From contig JAJLRJ010000006.1 of assembly GCA_024195265.1 (NCBI GenBank), forward strand, positions 4,512,407 through 4,576,406: DNA of 64,000 nt. Reading direction: 5' to 3'. This document shows, piece by piece, positions 55,203-64,000 of this stretch. The first letter of the stretch is position 1. Every line of letters begins with the position of its first letter. The notes beneath the pieces were generated by a model. It had not been told where the DNA came from. It ran no database searches and saw nothing but the letters and a program-made list of their open reading frames with translations. Made by a program: the position numbers and the translations under genes. This DNA is from Dendrophyllia cribrosa. Taxonomy: Eukaryota; Cnidaria; Anthozoa; Scleractinia; Dendrophylliidae.

Positions 55203-55891
55203 CAGTCAAAACCGGTCAAGCGTTCCCGCCAAGAATGAATTAATGAATTCATTATTGCAAATTTGATTTCATTACTCGTTTCAATAATCCGCTCTTCAAA
55301 TAAATAATGCAAAATTCAAAGTAAGTCTCGATTCAAAAATCGAATTTTGATTGGATTAATGAACAAAAGGTTTAGGCTTTACATCAATCGCAAATTGATA
55401 TAAACTCGTGGTTATTTGGGAAAATTCGTGGAAGAAGTATAGCGAGAGCCATGTAATTGTTGATATTTTTTTGTATCTCCGAAAGCCTTCTCATACAGCG
55501 CTCCATAAATCTGATTTTTCCAATACAAGTGTTTCTTTGTAACGGGATAAACTATAGCCATAATAGTTGCCATGCACTAATGCTTGAAAAGAGGAAAAGT
55601 TTCCCAACAAAATGGATTATAAACCTACTTTTTCCTCACACGAGGACGACGGAGATCTTGCCGCCATCTTTGTTGACGAGTCGCGGTCAACCTGGTGCTT
55701 AGTATTCCATATACAGCACAAACCTTTTGTTCATTAATCCAATCAAAATTCGATTTTTGAATCGAGACTTACTTTGAATTTTGCATTATTTATTTGAAGA
55801 GCGGATTATTGAAACGAGTAATGAAATCAAATTTGCAATAATGAATTCATTAACTCATTCTTAGCAGGAACGCTTGACCGGTTTTGACTGT
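55203..55891. mobile_element. TIR element with ~175-bp inverted ends
   Basis: ACAGTCAAAACCGGTCAAGC and its mirror GCTTGACCGGTTTTGACTGT bound it; pairing runs inward without a break as far as AACAAAAGGTTT / AAACCTTTTGTT, with very few mismatches. The ~340-bp centre has no transposase-like frame. Confidence 0.93.
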
Positions 55892-56185
55892 AACACTTGA
55901 CATACACAAGCTTTAACACACATTCATCTATTAATTAGTTCAGCATAGAAGAATTATTCAGATTGATTTCCTGTAAAATTCCGCTTATAAACTCCCCCTG
56001 TTAATTAGGCTGTATACCTGTAAACAAAAAATTTATTCTGATTTTAAGCCCCACTGAGTTAATATCTACACAGAACACTGTACAACAACTTCAAATAGAA
56101 AATTAGGAATGTATATTGGCAATAGATGACAGAACAATAAGTTTATTAATATTTTGTTGAATCCTATTAAACTGTTCAATGATTT

Positions 56186-56438
56186 AGGCCCTATTTACAT
56201 GGAAAGAGGATGATCCTAATGCTAGGATGATCCTAGAAGGTTCATTTGGTTTACATCCAAAAATGCGGCACTAGGATGATCCTAGCGCTGGCATCGTACC
56301 TCTCAGATAGGATGATCCAAGTGCTAGGATAATCCTAGCGTGCAACCATTCACACGAAACTGAACGCAGAAAACATGTCGCGCTTACTAGGATCATCCTA
56401 ACACTAGGATCATCCTCTTTCCATGTAAATAGGGCCTT
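56186..56438. mobile_element. MITE, GGCCCTATTTACATGGA ends and CTAGGATGATC units
   Basis: TAGGCCCTATTTACATGGAA at the left and TTCCATGTAAATAGGGCCTTA at the right. The interior repeats CTAGGATGATCCTA-like palindromic units. Termini match those of the element at 45051. Confidence 0.93.
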
Positions 56439-57189
56439 ACTAAATTGTACATCTGTTAATGGAACCCAGCATACAGAGCATCTCTATGCATTGGCTTAAT
56501 GTTTCTTCTTCGTTGTACATGTAGTTCAATTTATCCTTTGTTTTTAGGTATGGTAATGTAAAATAATGAGTTACAAAAAAGAAATTAAATTTGAACTGAG
56601 GATAAAATTGAACCACAACATTTATATGTTAAGTTAATCAACTATTTCTTGTCATATCATTTTGAAAGCTTTGTTTTTTATCCCACATATGGGCTTTCCT
56701 GATTTATAAGCCCACCCAAAACCCCTAATAAAGTTGTATAAGCCCAGGGCTTATAAGTGGAATTTGACAATATGCTTTTAGTATATATTTTCCTTATTTT
56801 ATTTGCCCAATAAAGAACTCAGGGCTGGAAATCAGTGATTAGTGGTTTTTTTTGCTGAATGAACTTAATGTAGTTTTGTCTAATTTTCGTTTAAAAGAGT
56901 TTTACATGTATATTACTATGTTGGCCACTGCTTTGAACGTTTTGCTAGAATAATTGAAAACGTGACTTTTATTTGTGCTTGGGGTTTTTTGCAGACTGCC
57001 TGTTAAATTTAATTAATTTGATTACATTGTTTATTTGCTGTACTCGGACAAATATACATGTACTCCAAAATGCAGAAAACTCCTTTATTTCAATAAAAGG
57101 TGAATGAACCCTGACAAAAGTTCAGTAAAAGTTTCCTTTTGTGAAGTCTCTGGGATTTATTTCCACTGTTTTAGTTTTCATGTGTCTTG

Positions 57190-57675
57190 CGTCTCCGACT
57201 CTAGTCTCCTACGCCACTGTCATTAGGGCTCGTCACGCAACGCTCAACCTTATGCCTTTGCACGATTTAGCCAATCACAGCTTCGCTCCCATAGCCAGGA
57301 GCCAATCGCGCCAAAACCACTTGTCCAATCACAGCTCGTGTTTTATTGTTGATTACTTTTGTACCAGCAGTGCAAACAGGATATCGTCGCTCGACAAAGC
57401 TTTTGATTTGACTGCTTCAAAGTTCAAAATTCCTGATTACTTTAGTGGGGCGGGTGAGTTTACGCAGGAAACTTATCATAGTCTGATGCACGATTGGTTT
57501 TATTGAAAACAAAGGTCAATCGCTGATTGGTGCAATCACTAATTATCACGTGCAAACGCCACGCGCTCAAAACAAAGGGAAAGGCATGTGGTTCAGATTG
57601 AAGCAGCCGTTGGTGGGGTAGGAGCGTTGCGCGATGAGCCCTAATAATCGCAGCGTAGGAGACTACTCCGACACG
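57190..57675. mobile_element. TIR element, TAGTCTCCTACG ends
   Basis: TAGTCTCCTACGCCACTGTC then TTAGGGCTCGTCACGCAACG; right, CGTTGCGCGATGAGCCCTAA then GCAGCGTAGGAGACTA. The open frame across its left half reads repeat DNA. Confidence 0.85.
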
Positions 57676-58053
57676 CACTGGTTTGAAATACCTGTGAACA
57701 TCATTCCTCAGTTTTCTGCTTTTATGAACACCTGCATGTATTCCCATCAATATTATTGTCTTTATTTTAATATTGCCATGTATTTTTGAATATTTTCAGT
57801 TTGATTTACAATTCTTCACTTGAAGGTTCAAAGAATAATTGTATTAATCAAATAACGAGGGCTGGTTTCTCTTCAGCACTGAATAATCCAAGAACAAGGG
57901 AATAAAATCCATTAACACTGTTGTTGTCATACATGTACATATCATGTATAAGATATACAGTGTAGAAGATTTTGGAGGAGACTTACCTCAAATTTCTGTT
58001 TAGTGATGTCTTGCTTAAATATTGAGTTAAGAATGCATTTATTTTCTCAACAG

Positions 58054-58096
58054 ACTATTAAAACAGAAAAGAAAGGTGAAAAACAGAAAAGTGGTG
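58054..58096 (+). CDS. Candidate small exon (TIKTEKKGEKQKSGG)
   Basis: Acceptor TTTTCTCAACAG and donor GGTG|GTGAGT; Lys-rich, ends in phase 1, matching the next exon. Confidence 0.5.
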
Positions 58097-58608
58097 GTGA
58101 GTAACAAACTTGATTTAGTTAATTATATTTATACACTGTATGTGTTTCTGATTTCTGCAAACACACAAATATTAAGCATATATGAGCCTCCATTTTGGTA
58201 CATGTATTTCTAATGAAAGTGAGCTGACAATTGAGCTGTCATTAAGAAATGATGATGTCATGACTTGAATAATACTAATTACTAAAATTAATGTACATAA
58301 AAATAAAGAATCATGTTGTTGTTGTTTCTGTTGTTAATGTGTTGTTTCAATGATGCTGTAACCTAGCTTATGCCCTGTTTATCTGTTGGTCAGTGGCTCA
58401 GTTTCCTCCAGACCAAATGTAATTGCAGTCCAACCTACATGTATTTAATACTGACACCAAATGGACAGTATGGCGTATTATAAATGAAGTAAGAGTTATC
58501 ATCGATTTTAGATCTTTTGGACCAGTGAAACTGTCCAATGTAAAGAGCTGTTCATGTTATACAGGTGTCCGTAAGATTAGGTGTGACTATGTTGTTTTCT
58601 CCCTTTAG

Positions 58609-58759
58609 ATGGATCCAAACAATGCCAAAAGTTGCGTACAAAAATATTATCAATCATCATCAAGCTTGGAGAAACGGTTGGAAAGTATAACAGACTCGCT
58701 GCCGCCAATGATTGCGTCGAAATAAAAGAAGTTGAAAAACAGAAATTTCCCCTGGAAAG
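58609..58759 (+). CDS. Candidate exon of an unrecognised gene
   Basis: Acceptor TTTTCTCCCTTTAG and donor GAAAG|GTAAAA. Entered in phase 1, the frame is open for 50 codons: LRTKILSIIIKLGETVGKYN, then AAANDCVEIKEVEKQKFPLE. Codon use and charge look protein-like. No family recognised; a helical, charged segment. Confidence 0.55.
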
Positions 58760-58980
58760 GTAAAATTTGTAATGGAGATGGTAAACACACTATTTTCTGA
58801 AAAATAATAGCAGGTTTATATCAAGTCGAACTTTACAGTAAAGAGATGATGTGATGGGTGATGATGTCTCACTCAAAATCTTGTAAGACTCAGTTTCTTT
58901 ATTTATCTATGTACCAATTTATTTATCTCCGTATTTTATTTGTAATGTGATTTCTTATTTATCTATTTATTTCTAAAAGC

Positions 58981-59090
58981 ACCCGCCTCGACTAGCTTGA
59001 TGCTACCTGCGGGTGCCTATAATTTTGTATATAATTTATTTGTTTAATAAAATGATGATGATGATGATGATGATGATGGTGACCAAGTAT
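58981..59090 (+). repeat. LINE 3' UTR end with (GAT)n tail
   Basis: GCCTCGACTAGCTTGATGCT...GCGGGTGCC is followed by AATAAAATGATGATGATGAT, a typical 3' end of a CR1/L2-group LINE in plus orientation. Confidence 0.65.
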
Positions 59091-59319
59091 AGGCTAGTAA
59101 ATTGTCGAAATGACCAGTGAGTTTAATGGCTCTTTGAATATTTGAAAAAAAAAATTGAGGAAAGTGTTTCTGGAAGGCAAGACCCTGCATTCTAATAATC
59201 TTCTTTATACAATTCCTAAAAAGTTTTCAAATATCCACACTTTCATAAAAACACAAACCTTATGAGCAGTGGCCTCAAACGTGGCCATTTTCCTAATTTT
59301 GCTATTATCTTTTCAAAGC

Positions 59320-60056
59320 ATAAATTAATGGCGATGAAGATGCTGAGGTGACAGGTGACGAGAGCAGTGAAATGGTTAGCGGGAGCGATTCTGGAGACAT
59401 TGTCCTGGATGTCCTTGCCAATATAGGTGCAGCCCCGATGTTTACAGCGCCTGCAGAGGAATATAATTTTCCGGTTGGTGAAAGGCGCTACAATGGCCGA
59501 AACGGCAGTAACGCATGCAGTTTGATTAGCATATTGACCGGTTACGCTTTAAGTGTGAGGAAGATCTCGCCCCACATTGCTTCTTACCTTTGTCAAGTAC
59601 CGTTATTGATGTTGTTTGCGGCAACCGGTGTACGACTTATGTCTGGATAGTTTAGCCTCAAGGTATCTATCCATTCAGAAAGCTGCCAGTGTGTTAGAAA
59701 TCTAGTTTGATATTGGCGTGGGATACAATTTGCCAGTACGACTGAAATTAAATTGGTGGTCAGTTACTGTACGAGAAGCTATCGTTCACTTCTCGTTCCT
59801 CTTTTGTCGGATGAATTATTTTGAACGAGAAAACCTCTTTGTTTTACATCACCAAGGGTTTCATAATGTGTGTCGACACCTATTCTCGTGACCCTAGCGG
59901 CCCGGGGTTAGACACAGCTGAAGTAAAGGATCTTGATGAATTTTGCAGAGCAGTTTGGAAACTTTTTGATCGGCGACTTTTAAATGTAAGAGCTTGGTTT
60001 CTTAAAAGCTACAACCGCACACAATGCTGTTGGAACAGTCCTAAGTGACATAGCTA
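59320..60056 (+). pseudogene. Broken 3' part of an unrecognised gene (GSNACSL segment)
   Basis: After a strong acceptor (TCTTTTCAAAG at 59320) a coding-like stretch reads GDEDAEVTGDESSEMVSGSD, then IVLDVLANIGAAPMF and YNGRNGSNACSLISILTGYA up to a stop at 59650. In another frame follow YLSIQKAASVLEI, a TAG, FDIGVGYNLPVRL, and in a third frame GFIMCVDTYSRDPSGPGLD and VWKLFDRRLLN. Phase from the exon ending at 58759 leads to an early TAA. Together this looks like one conserved protein broken by a stop and shifts, or mis-assembled sequence. GSNACS recalls the neighbourhood of a nucleophilic cysteine, but the family is not identified. Confidence 0.45.
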
Positions 60057-60409
60057 CGACCGTGATAATTACTGCTTTTCCTCTCGGAGATCGCGAGAAA
60101 ACAAAACACGTGAATCGACAGACATTCAAGACATTATTAAGTAAAGAGACAAAGTGTTTGAGGGGGTTGTTGAGTATTTGAAACGAATACAGAGATAATG
60201 CAAACCTTTTGCGTGTGTCGCAACAGGTTTTTTACAGGGTTGTAGCCTCTCGTATAGAGTCGTTAGTGTATTAGCGATATACTTGCAAGGGCGTATGTTT
60301 CGTAAATGGATTTAAGAAGCATATGTAGGTATTCGGTCTACTTGCTTGAAGCTATGCATTATATCAGAAGCTTACAGTATCTGTTATGAGCTACTGATTA
60401 TATAAATAT

Positions 60410-60510
60410 AGTAATTTTGCTATTGCTTTGGTTTTGCGTTGCTAGGCTTTGTAATTGGCCCCAAAAAATGTCGCGCCACTTTCTCAACCAATCAGAAGTA
60501 TTTTTATGTT
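60410..60510. repeat. Dispersed repeat, relative of 10215-10325
   Basis: TGCTTTGGTTTTGCGTTGC and TCGCGCCACTTTCTCAACCA match the Dicer-intron copy. Confidence 0.65.
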
Positions 60511-61106
60511 GTGTGTTGATCCTTACTGTAAATATGAAAAGTGCCCTTTACTGGCGCAAGGGTTCGAAAGCTTCACAAGAACTGGAAAAGTGATCCTTTA
60601 GGAGTTTAACGAAGCATAGGTTTTATAATCCCGTATCTTAGAAACAGGTTAATAATGTGAAGTAGTCTTCTCGTTTGAGTACTTAGGTACCTCGGCTACA
60701 GTTCATATAGTTATAAAATGGCTTTCTTGGCAAACAGTTGTTTGCCTTTCGTAGTGAATAAAGTGAAGTGGCAAATGTAATACTTATAATAAAGACACTG
60801 TCAAAACTTGTCTTTCTTTCTTTCTTGACTCCGGAGATCAAATGTTACTGTAATTAGTATTATGGTTAAAGCGACTGTTTCACGCTTTGCGCACTGCCTG
60901 CCCATATCTTTTCATTTCTCGGTAAAAGACGACAGGCTTAATTTCGAGGACGATTGAAACGGATTATAGATACGAATGTCAAACGGAATTTATTCTTTCG
61001 ATTCAAAGCATAAATAGCCAACGTACTTTGAGCCTTCACAGGTTTTCTGTCTAATGAAACCGTTCTGACCAACACGTGGTTGTTAAAAATTTCACTGGTT
61101 CAGCCC

Positions 61107-61480
61107 TGAAACCTACACCCCCCACCTTGCGTTAAGTTGTTGACCCCAATTTTCATTTATTTAATACTAGAGTCGATAAAACGGGGTCGATTTTACTAAT
61201 TTAGCCGGTTAACCTCTTGACCTTAAACCTTGCCTGAGGATATTGACCCCAATTACCCGATATTGACCTTCATTACATGAAATCAGGTTAAAGCATGGAT
61301 TTAGTGGGCGAGTTTAATATTCAGCTCAGCTCGTTTTACCGACTCTAGTATTAAACAAATGAAAATTGGGGTCAATATCCTAAGGCAAGGTGGGGGGTGT
61401 ATATGTTAACCGCCTGAACTAGTAAAATCGACCCCGTTTTACCCACTCTAGTATAAAATAAGGTGGAGAGGTATAGGTTT
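61107..61480. mobile_element. Complex inverted-repeat element
   Basis: ACACCCCCCACCTTGCGTTA (61113) mirrors AAGGCAAGGTGGGGGGTGT (61383), and TAGAGTCGATAAAACGGGG mirrors CCCCGTTTTACCCACTCTA. A third partial arm ends at 61480. Words are shuffled, suggesting rearranged foldbacks. Confidence 0.75.
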
Positions 61481-61764
61481 CACGGCTGAACTTCTGAAAT
61501 CGACGATAAGATTTTAGTTTATAAGGAGTATTGTTCCCATAAATTTTGCTCCGAAACGCGGTTGAAATTGAATATCTCTCTTTCTGTACGGCCAAACGCC
61601 ACTTCCATGGATAACAATGATGATTTTTCAAACAATATCATACCCTTCTGACGATCACCTGACAACAAACAATCACGAAACCTCGTGGAGAAGTAAATGG
61701 CAGGGAAGCCTATCCCATGGTGCAATGCTACGATGGTGGAATATTAGTTTATAGAGAGTCGCGA

Positions 61765-63113
61765 ACACGGCTGAAAAACGGGGTTCATTTGACAAGTTCG
61801 TCTTAGTAAGCTACATAACCCATCCACGGACATCCACTCTTCACCCCAATTTTAGTTTCTTTGAACGCGGATGAAAAACTGGGTTCATTTCGTAAGTTCG
61901 TCTTAGTAAGCTAAATACCCCATCCACGGACATCCGCTCTTCACCCCAAATTTAAATTATTTGACCATGGCTGAAAAACGGGGTTAATTTCGTAAGTTCG
62001 TCTTAGTAAGCTATATACCCCATCCACGGACATCCACTCTTCACCCCAAATTTGTTTTATTTGACCACGGCTGAAAAACGGGGTTCATTTGCTGAGTTCG
62101 TCTTAGTAAGCTATATACCCCATCCACGGACATCCACTTTTCACCCCAATTTAGTTTATTTGAACGCGACTGAAAAACGGGGTTCATTTCGTAAGTTCGT
62201 CTTAGTAAGCTATATATCACATCCACGGACATCCACTCTTCACCCCAATTTTAGTTTATTTGAACGCGGTTGAAAAACGGGGTTAATTTCGTAAGTTCGT
62301 CTTAGTAAGCTATATGCCCCATCCACGGACATCCACTCTTCACCCCAATTTTAGTTTATTTGACCACGGCTGAAAAACGGGGTTACTTTCGTAAGTTCGT
62401 CCTAGTAAGGTATATACCCCATCCACGGACATCCACTTTTCACCCCAATTTTAGTTTATTTGACCATGGCAGAAAAACGGGGTTAATTTCGTAAGTTCGT
62501 CTTAGTAAGCTATATACCCCATCCACGGACATCCACTCTTCACCCCAAATTTATTTTATTTGAACACGGCTGAAAAACGGGGTTCATTTGCTGAGTTCGT
62601 TTTAGTAAGATATATACCCCATCCACGGACATCCACTTTTCACCCCAATTTTAGTTTATTTGAACTCGACTGTAAAACGGGGTTCATTTCGTAAGTTCGT
62701 CTTAGTAAGCTATATATCACATCCACAGACATCCACTCTTCACCCCAATTTTAGTTTATTTGAACGCGGTTGAAAAACGGGGTTAATTTCGTAAGTTCGT
62801 CTTAGTAAGCTATATACCCCATCCACGGACATCCACTCTTCACCCCAATTTTAGTTTATTTGACCACGGCTGAAAAACGGGGTTAATTTCGTAAGTTCGT
62901 CTTAGTAAGCTATATACCCCATCCACGGACATCCACTTTTCACCCCAATTTTAGTTTATTTGACCATGGCAGAAAAACGGGGTTCATTTGCTGAGTTCGT
63001 TTTAGTAAGATATATACCCCATCCACGGACATCCACTCTTCACCCCAAATTTATTTTATTTGGACACGGCTGAAAAACGGGGTTCATTTGCTGAGTTCGT
63101 CTTAGTAAGCTAT
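61765..63113. repeat. 100-bp satellite, 13 copies, with a 500-bp higher-order period
   Basis: CATCCACGGACATCC recurs every 100 bp (61821, 61921, 62021, 62121, 62220 ... 63020). Diagnostic variants repeat every five units: CGACTG plus TATATATCACATCC at 62160 and 62660, GAACGCGGTTG at 62260 and 62760, GACCATGGCAG at 62460 and 62960, TTTGCTGAG at 62090, 62588 and 63088. Confidence 0.95.
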
Positions 63114-63261
63114 ATAAGTAGTATAGGAGTTGGGGGTACCAGAGCATTTTTTGTAAAAATACTCTGTTACCAAACCCAACTCATATCCTACTTTCCATCA
63201 AATGGAATAAACTTTCTGATCTCGATTTATGATTTCGACTTTTGATCTCAATTTCTGATTA

Positions 63262-63354
63262 ATCTATATGTTTCTATAAAATGATTAAACTATATGTTTT
63301 CCATAAAAATGATTAAACTATATGTTTCTATAAAATGATTAAACTATATGTTAA
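63262..63354. repeat. 26-28-bp tandem repeat
   Basis: CTATATGTTTCTATAAAATG units start at 63264, 63290, 63318 and 63344. Confidence 0.93.
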
Positions 63355-63370
63355 AAAAAACAAAGTGCGT

Positions 63371-63553
63371 TTATTTTATTGTGTGATTCCACATAATAGA
63401 ATCCTTTGCGTGACACAATTCTCGGAAACACAGGAAGTCTTTGATTCTTAGAAAAATAGGAAGTTGATGACAATATGCGCGCGTCTCTGGGTACTTCTTT
63501 ACAATTTCTTCAAAATAACCATAAACATCTTTCAGTAAATCGTTGACAGACAT
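63371..63553 (-). CDS. Small ORF, 60 codons, unknown
   Basis: Starts MSVNDLLKDVYGYFEEIVKK and ends in TAA. Codon use is balanced and the peptide is mixed-charge with four Cys, unlike the chance AT-rich frames nearby. No family recognised. Divergent from the ORF at 63812. Confidence 0.35.
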   Translation of the reverse strand: MSVNDLLKDVYGYFEEIVKKYPETRAYCHQLPIFLRIKDFLCFRELCHAKDSIMWNHTIK

Positions 63554-63596
63554 CCTTCAGTCGCTGGTCGCTTCGTTCCACTTATGTGAATAAACG

Positions 63597-63738
63597 GCTA
63601 ACGCGTTAGTGATAAAAGCTTGAGAAAAATTTCGTGTGAAGATCTGATTGGTTGTTGAAATATGCCAATCAAGTCTGGATTTACATATCAAGTGATTTTA
63701 GATAAAACAATGGGAAATATCGCTAACGCGTTAGCCGA
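63597..63738. promoter_or_regulatory. Pair of CTAACGCGTTAG sites in inverted surroundings
   Basis: GGCTAACGCGTTAGTGAT and ATCGCTAACGCGTTAGCC lie about 125 bp apart and mirror each other, between two divergent small ORFs; ATTGG and CCAAT words lie between them. Either ends of a tiny MITE or paired regulatory sites. Confidence 0.45.
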
Positions 63739-63811
63739 TTTCCGCATGATCGTCATATGGCTGTCTTGTAGGTAAAGAGATCTAGAAGTTTATGATTTAG
63801 TTTAATCTTAA

Positions 63812-63931
63812 AATGGCTGAGAGTGAAACTGGTTTATCTGATTTGTTCGATGTTAATGCAAATATTCTCAGGATTTTCGAATTTGCTAGTCGTGTGAAGA
63901 AGAGTATTTCATCTTTCACCAAACATACATA
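63812..63931 (+). CDS. Small ORF, 39 codons, or first exon running right
   Basis: MAESETGLSDLFDVNANILR, then RIFEFASRVKKSI; ends TAA. Acidic start and ATG context AAAATGGCTG are gene-like, but no splice donor is clear before the stop. Unknown. Confidence 0.3.
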
Positions 63932-64000
63932 ACTGAATGATGCATCATCCACCTTCTGATTGGTTGAAAAAATCATACGACTGACTCATGATCTGAAACA

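Noticed and set aside
57141..57506. 121-codon ORF
   Set aside because: Mostly inside the left half of an inverted-repeat element; its stretch CLASPTLVSYATVIRARHATL is the terminus read in frame.
61765..63113. CRISPR array
   Set aside because: The regular 100-bp period is a continuous satellite without distinct unique spacers, in an animal genome.

Overview
This is a 64 kb piece of an intron-rich, AT-rich animal nuclear genome. Gene content and repeat style point to a cnidarian, most likely a stony coral, though no species can be named. The main reasons are a multi-exon Dicer of animal architecture, a pair of very large beta-helix/multi-membrane-span receptor-like genes with one long coding exon each, a KCTD-type BTB plus TLDc gene, and a dense layer of short inverted-repeat elements, tRNA-derived SINEs and 5'-truncated LINEs. 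All gene models were assembled by hand from splice signals and reading phase; no database search was run.

Layout. 1-18.4 kb (minus strand): the 5' nine coding exons of a Dicer gene, from the ATG at 18292 to the first RNase III domain. The exon ending at 2097 runs out into an intron and the rest (RNase IIIb, dsRBD) lies beyond the left edge. All nine exons join in phase, giving about 1581 residues. The helicase half has lost every recognisable ATPase motif, while the DUF283, platform/PAZ and RNase IIIa parts look sound. The introns are packed with inverted-repeat elements, an expanded 88-bp minisatellite, an ACGTT-rich satellite and, remarkably, tandem copies of the end of the PAZ exon with its splice donor. 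18.6-22.4 kb: a decayed LINE, a dispersed 400-bp repeat and a G/C-tract element. 22.4-28.3 kb (plus strand): receptor-like gene A, with a signal-peptide exon and one 3.9-kb exon. 28.3-34.4 kb: SINE and LINE relics and a roughly 1-kb palindrome. 34.4-38.3 kb (minus strand): paralogue gene B, tail-to-tail with A; part of the membrane domain is identical in DNA between the two. 38.3-42.4 kb: transposon relics. 42.4-45.9 kb (minus strand): a complete three-exon BTB-TLDc gene of about 345 residues. 46.1-60 kb (plus strand): a possible first exon with a TISU-like start, then small well-spliced exons and a last segment that looks broken, set in much non-coding sequence. 61.1-63.4 kb: palindromic repeats and a 100-bp satellite with a 500-bp higher-order period. 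63.4-64 kb: two small divergent ORFs around a pair of TAACGCGTTA sites.

How things work together. Dicer cuts dsRNA and hairpin precursors into small RNAs, and its own introns here carry several long inverted repeats that would fold into dsRNA. Genes A and B are probably cell-surface proteins of a lineage-expanded family; their pattern of divergence suggests homogenisation of the membrane domain and freer change of the ectodomain. The BTB-TLDc gene is unrelated in function to its neighbours as far as can be seen. Most of the remaining sequence is non-autonomous transposon debris.
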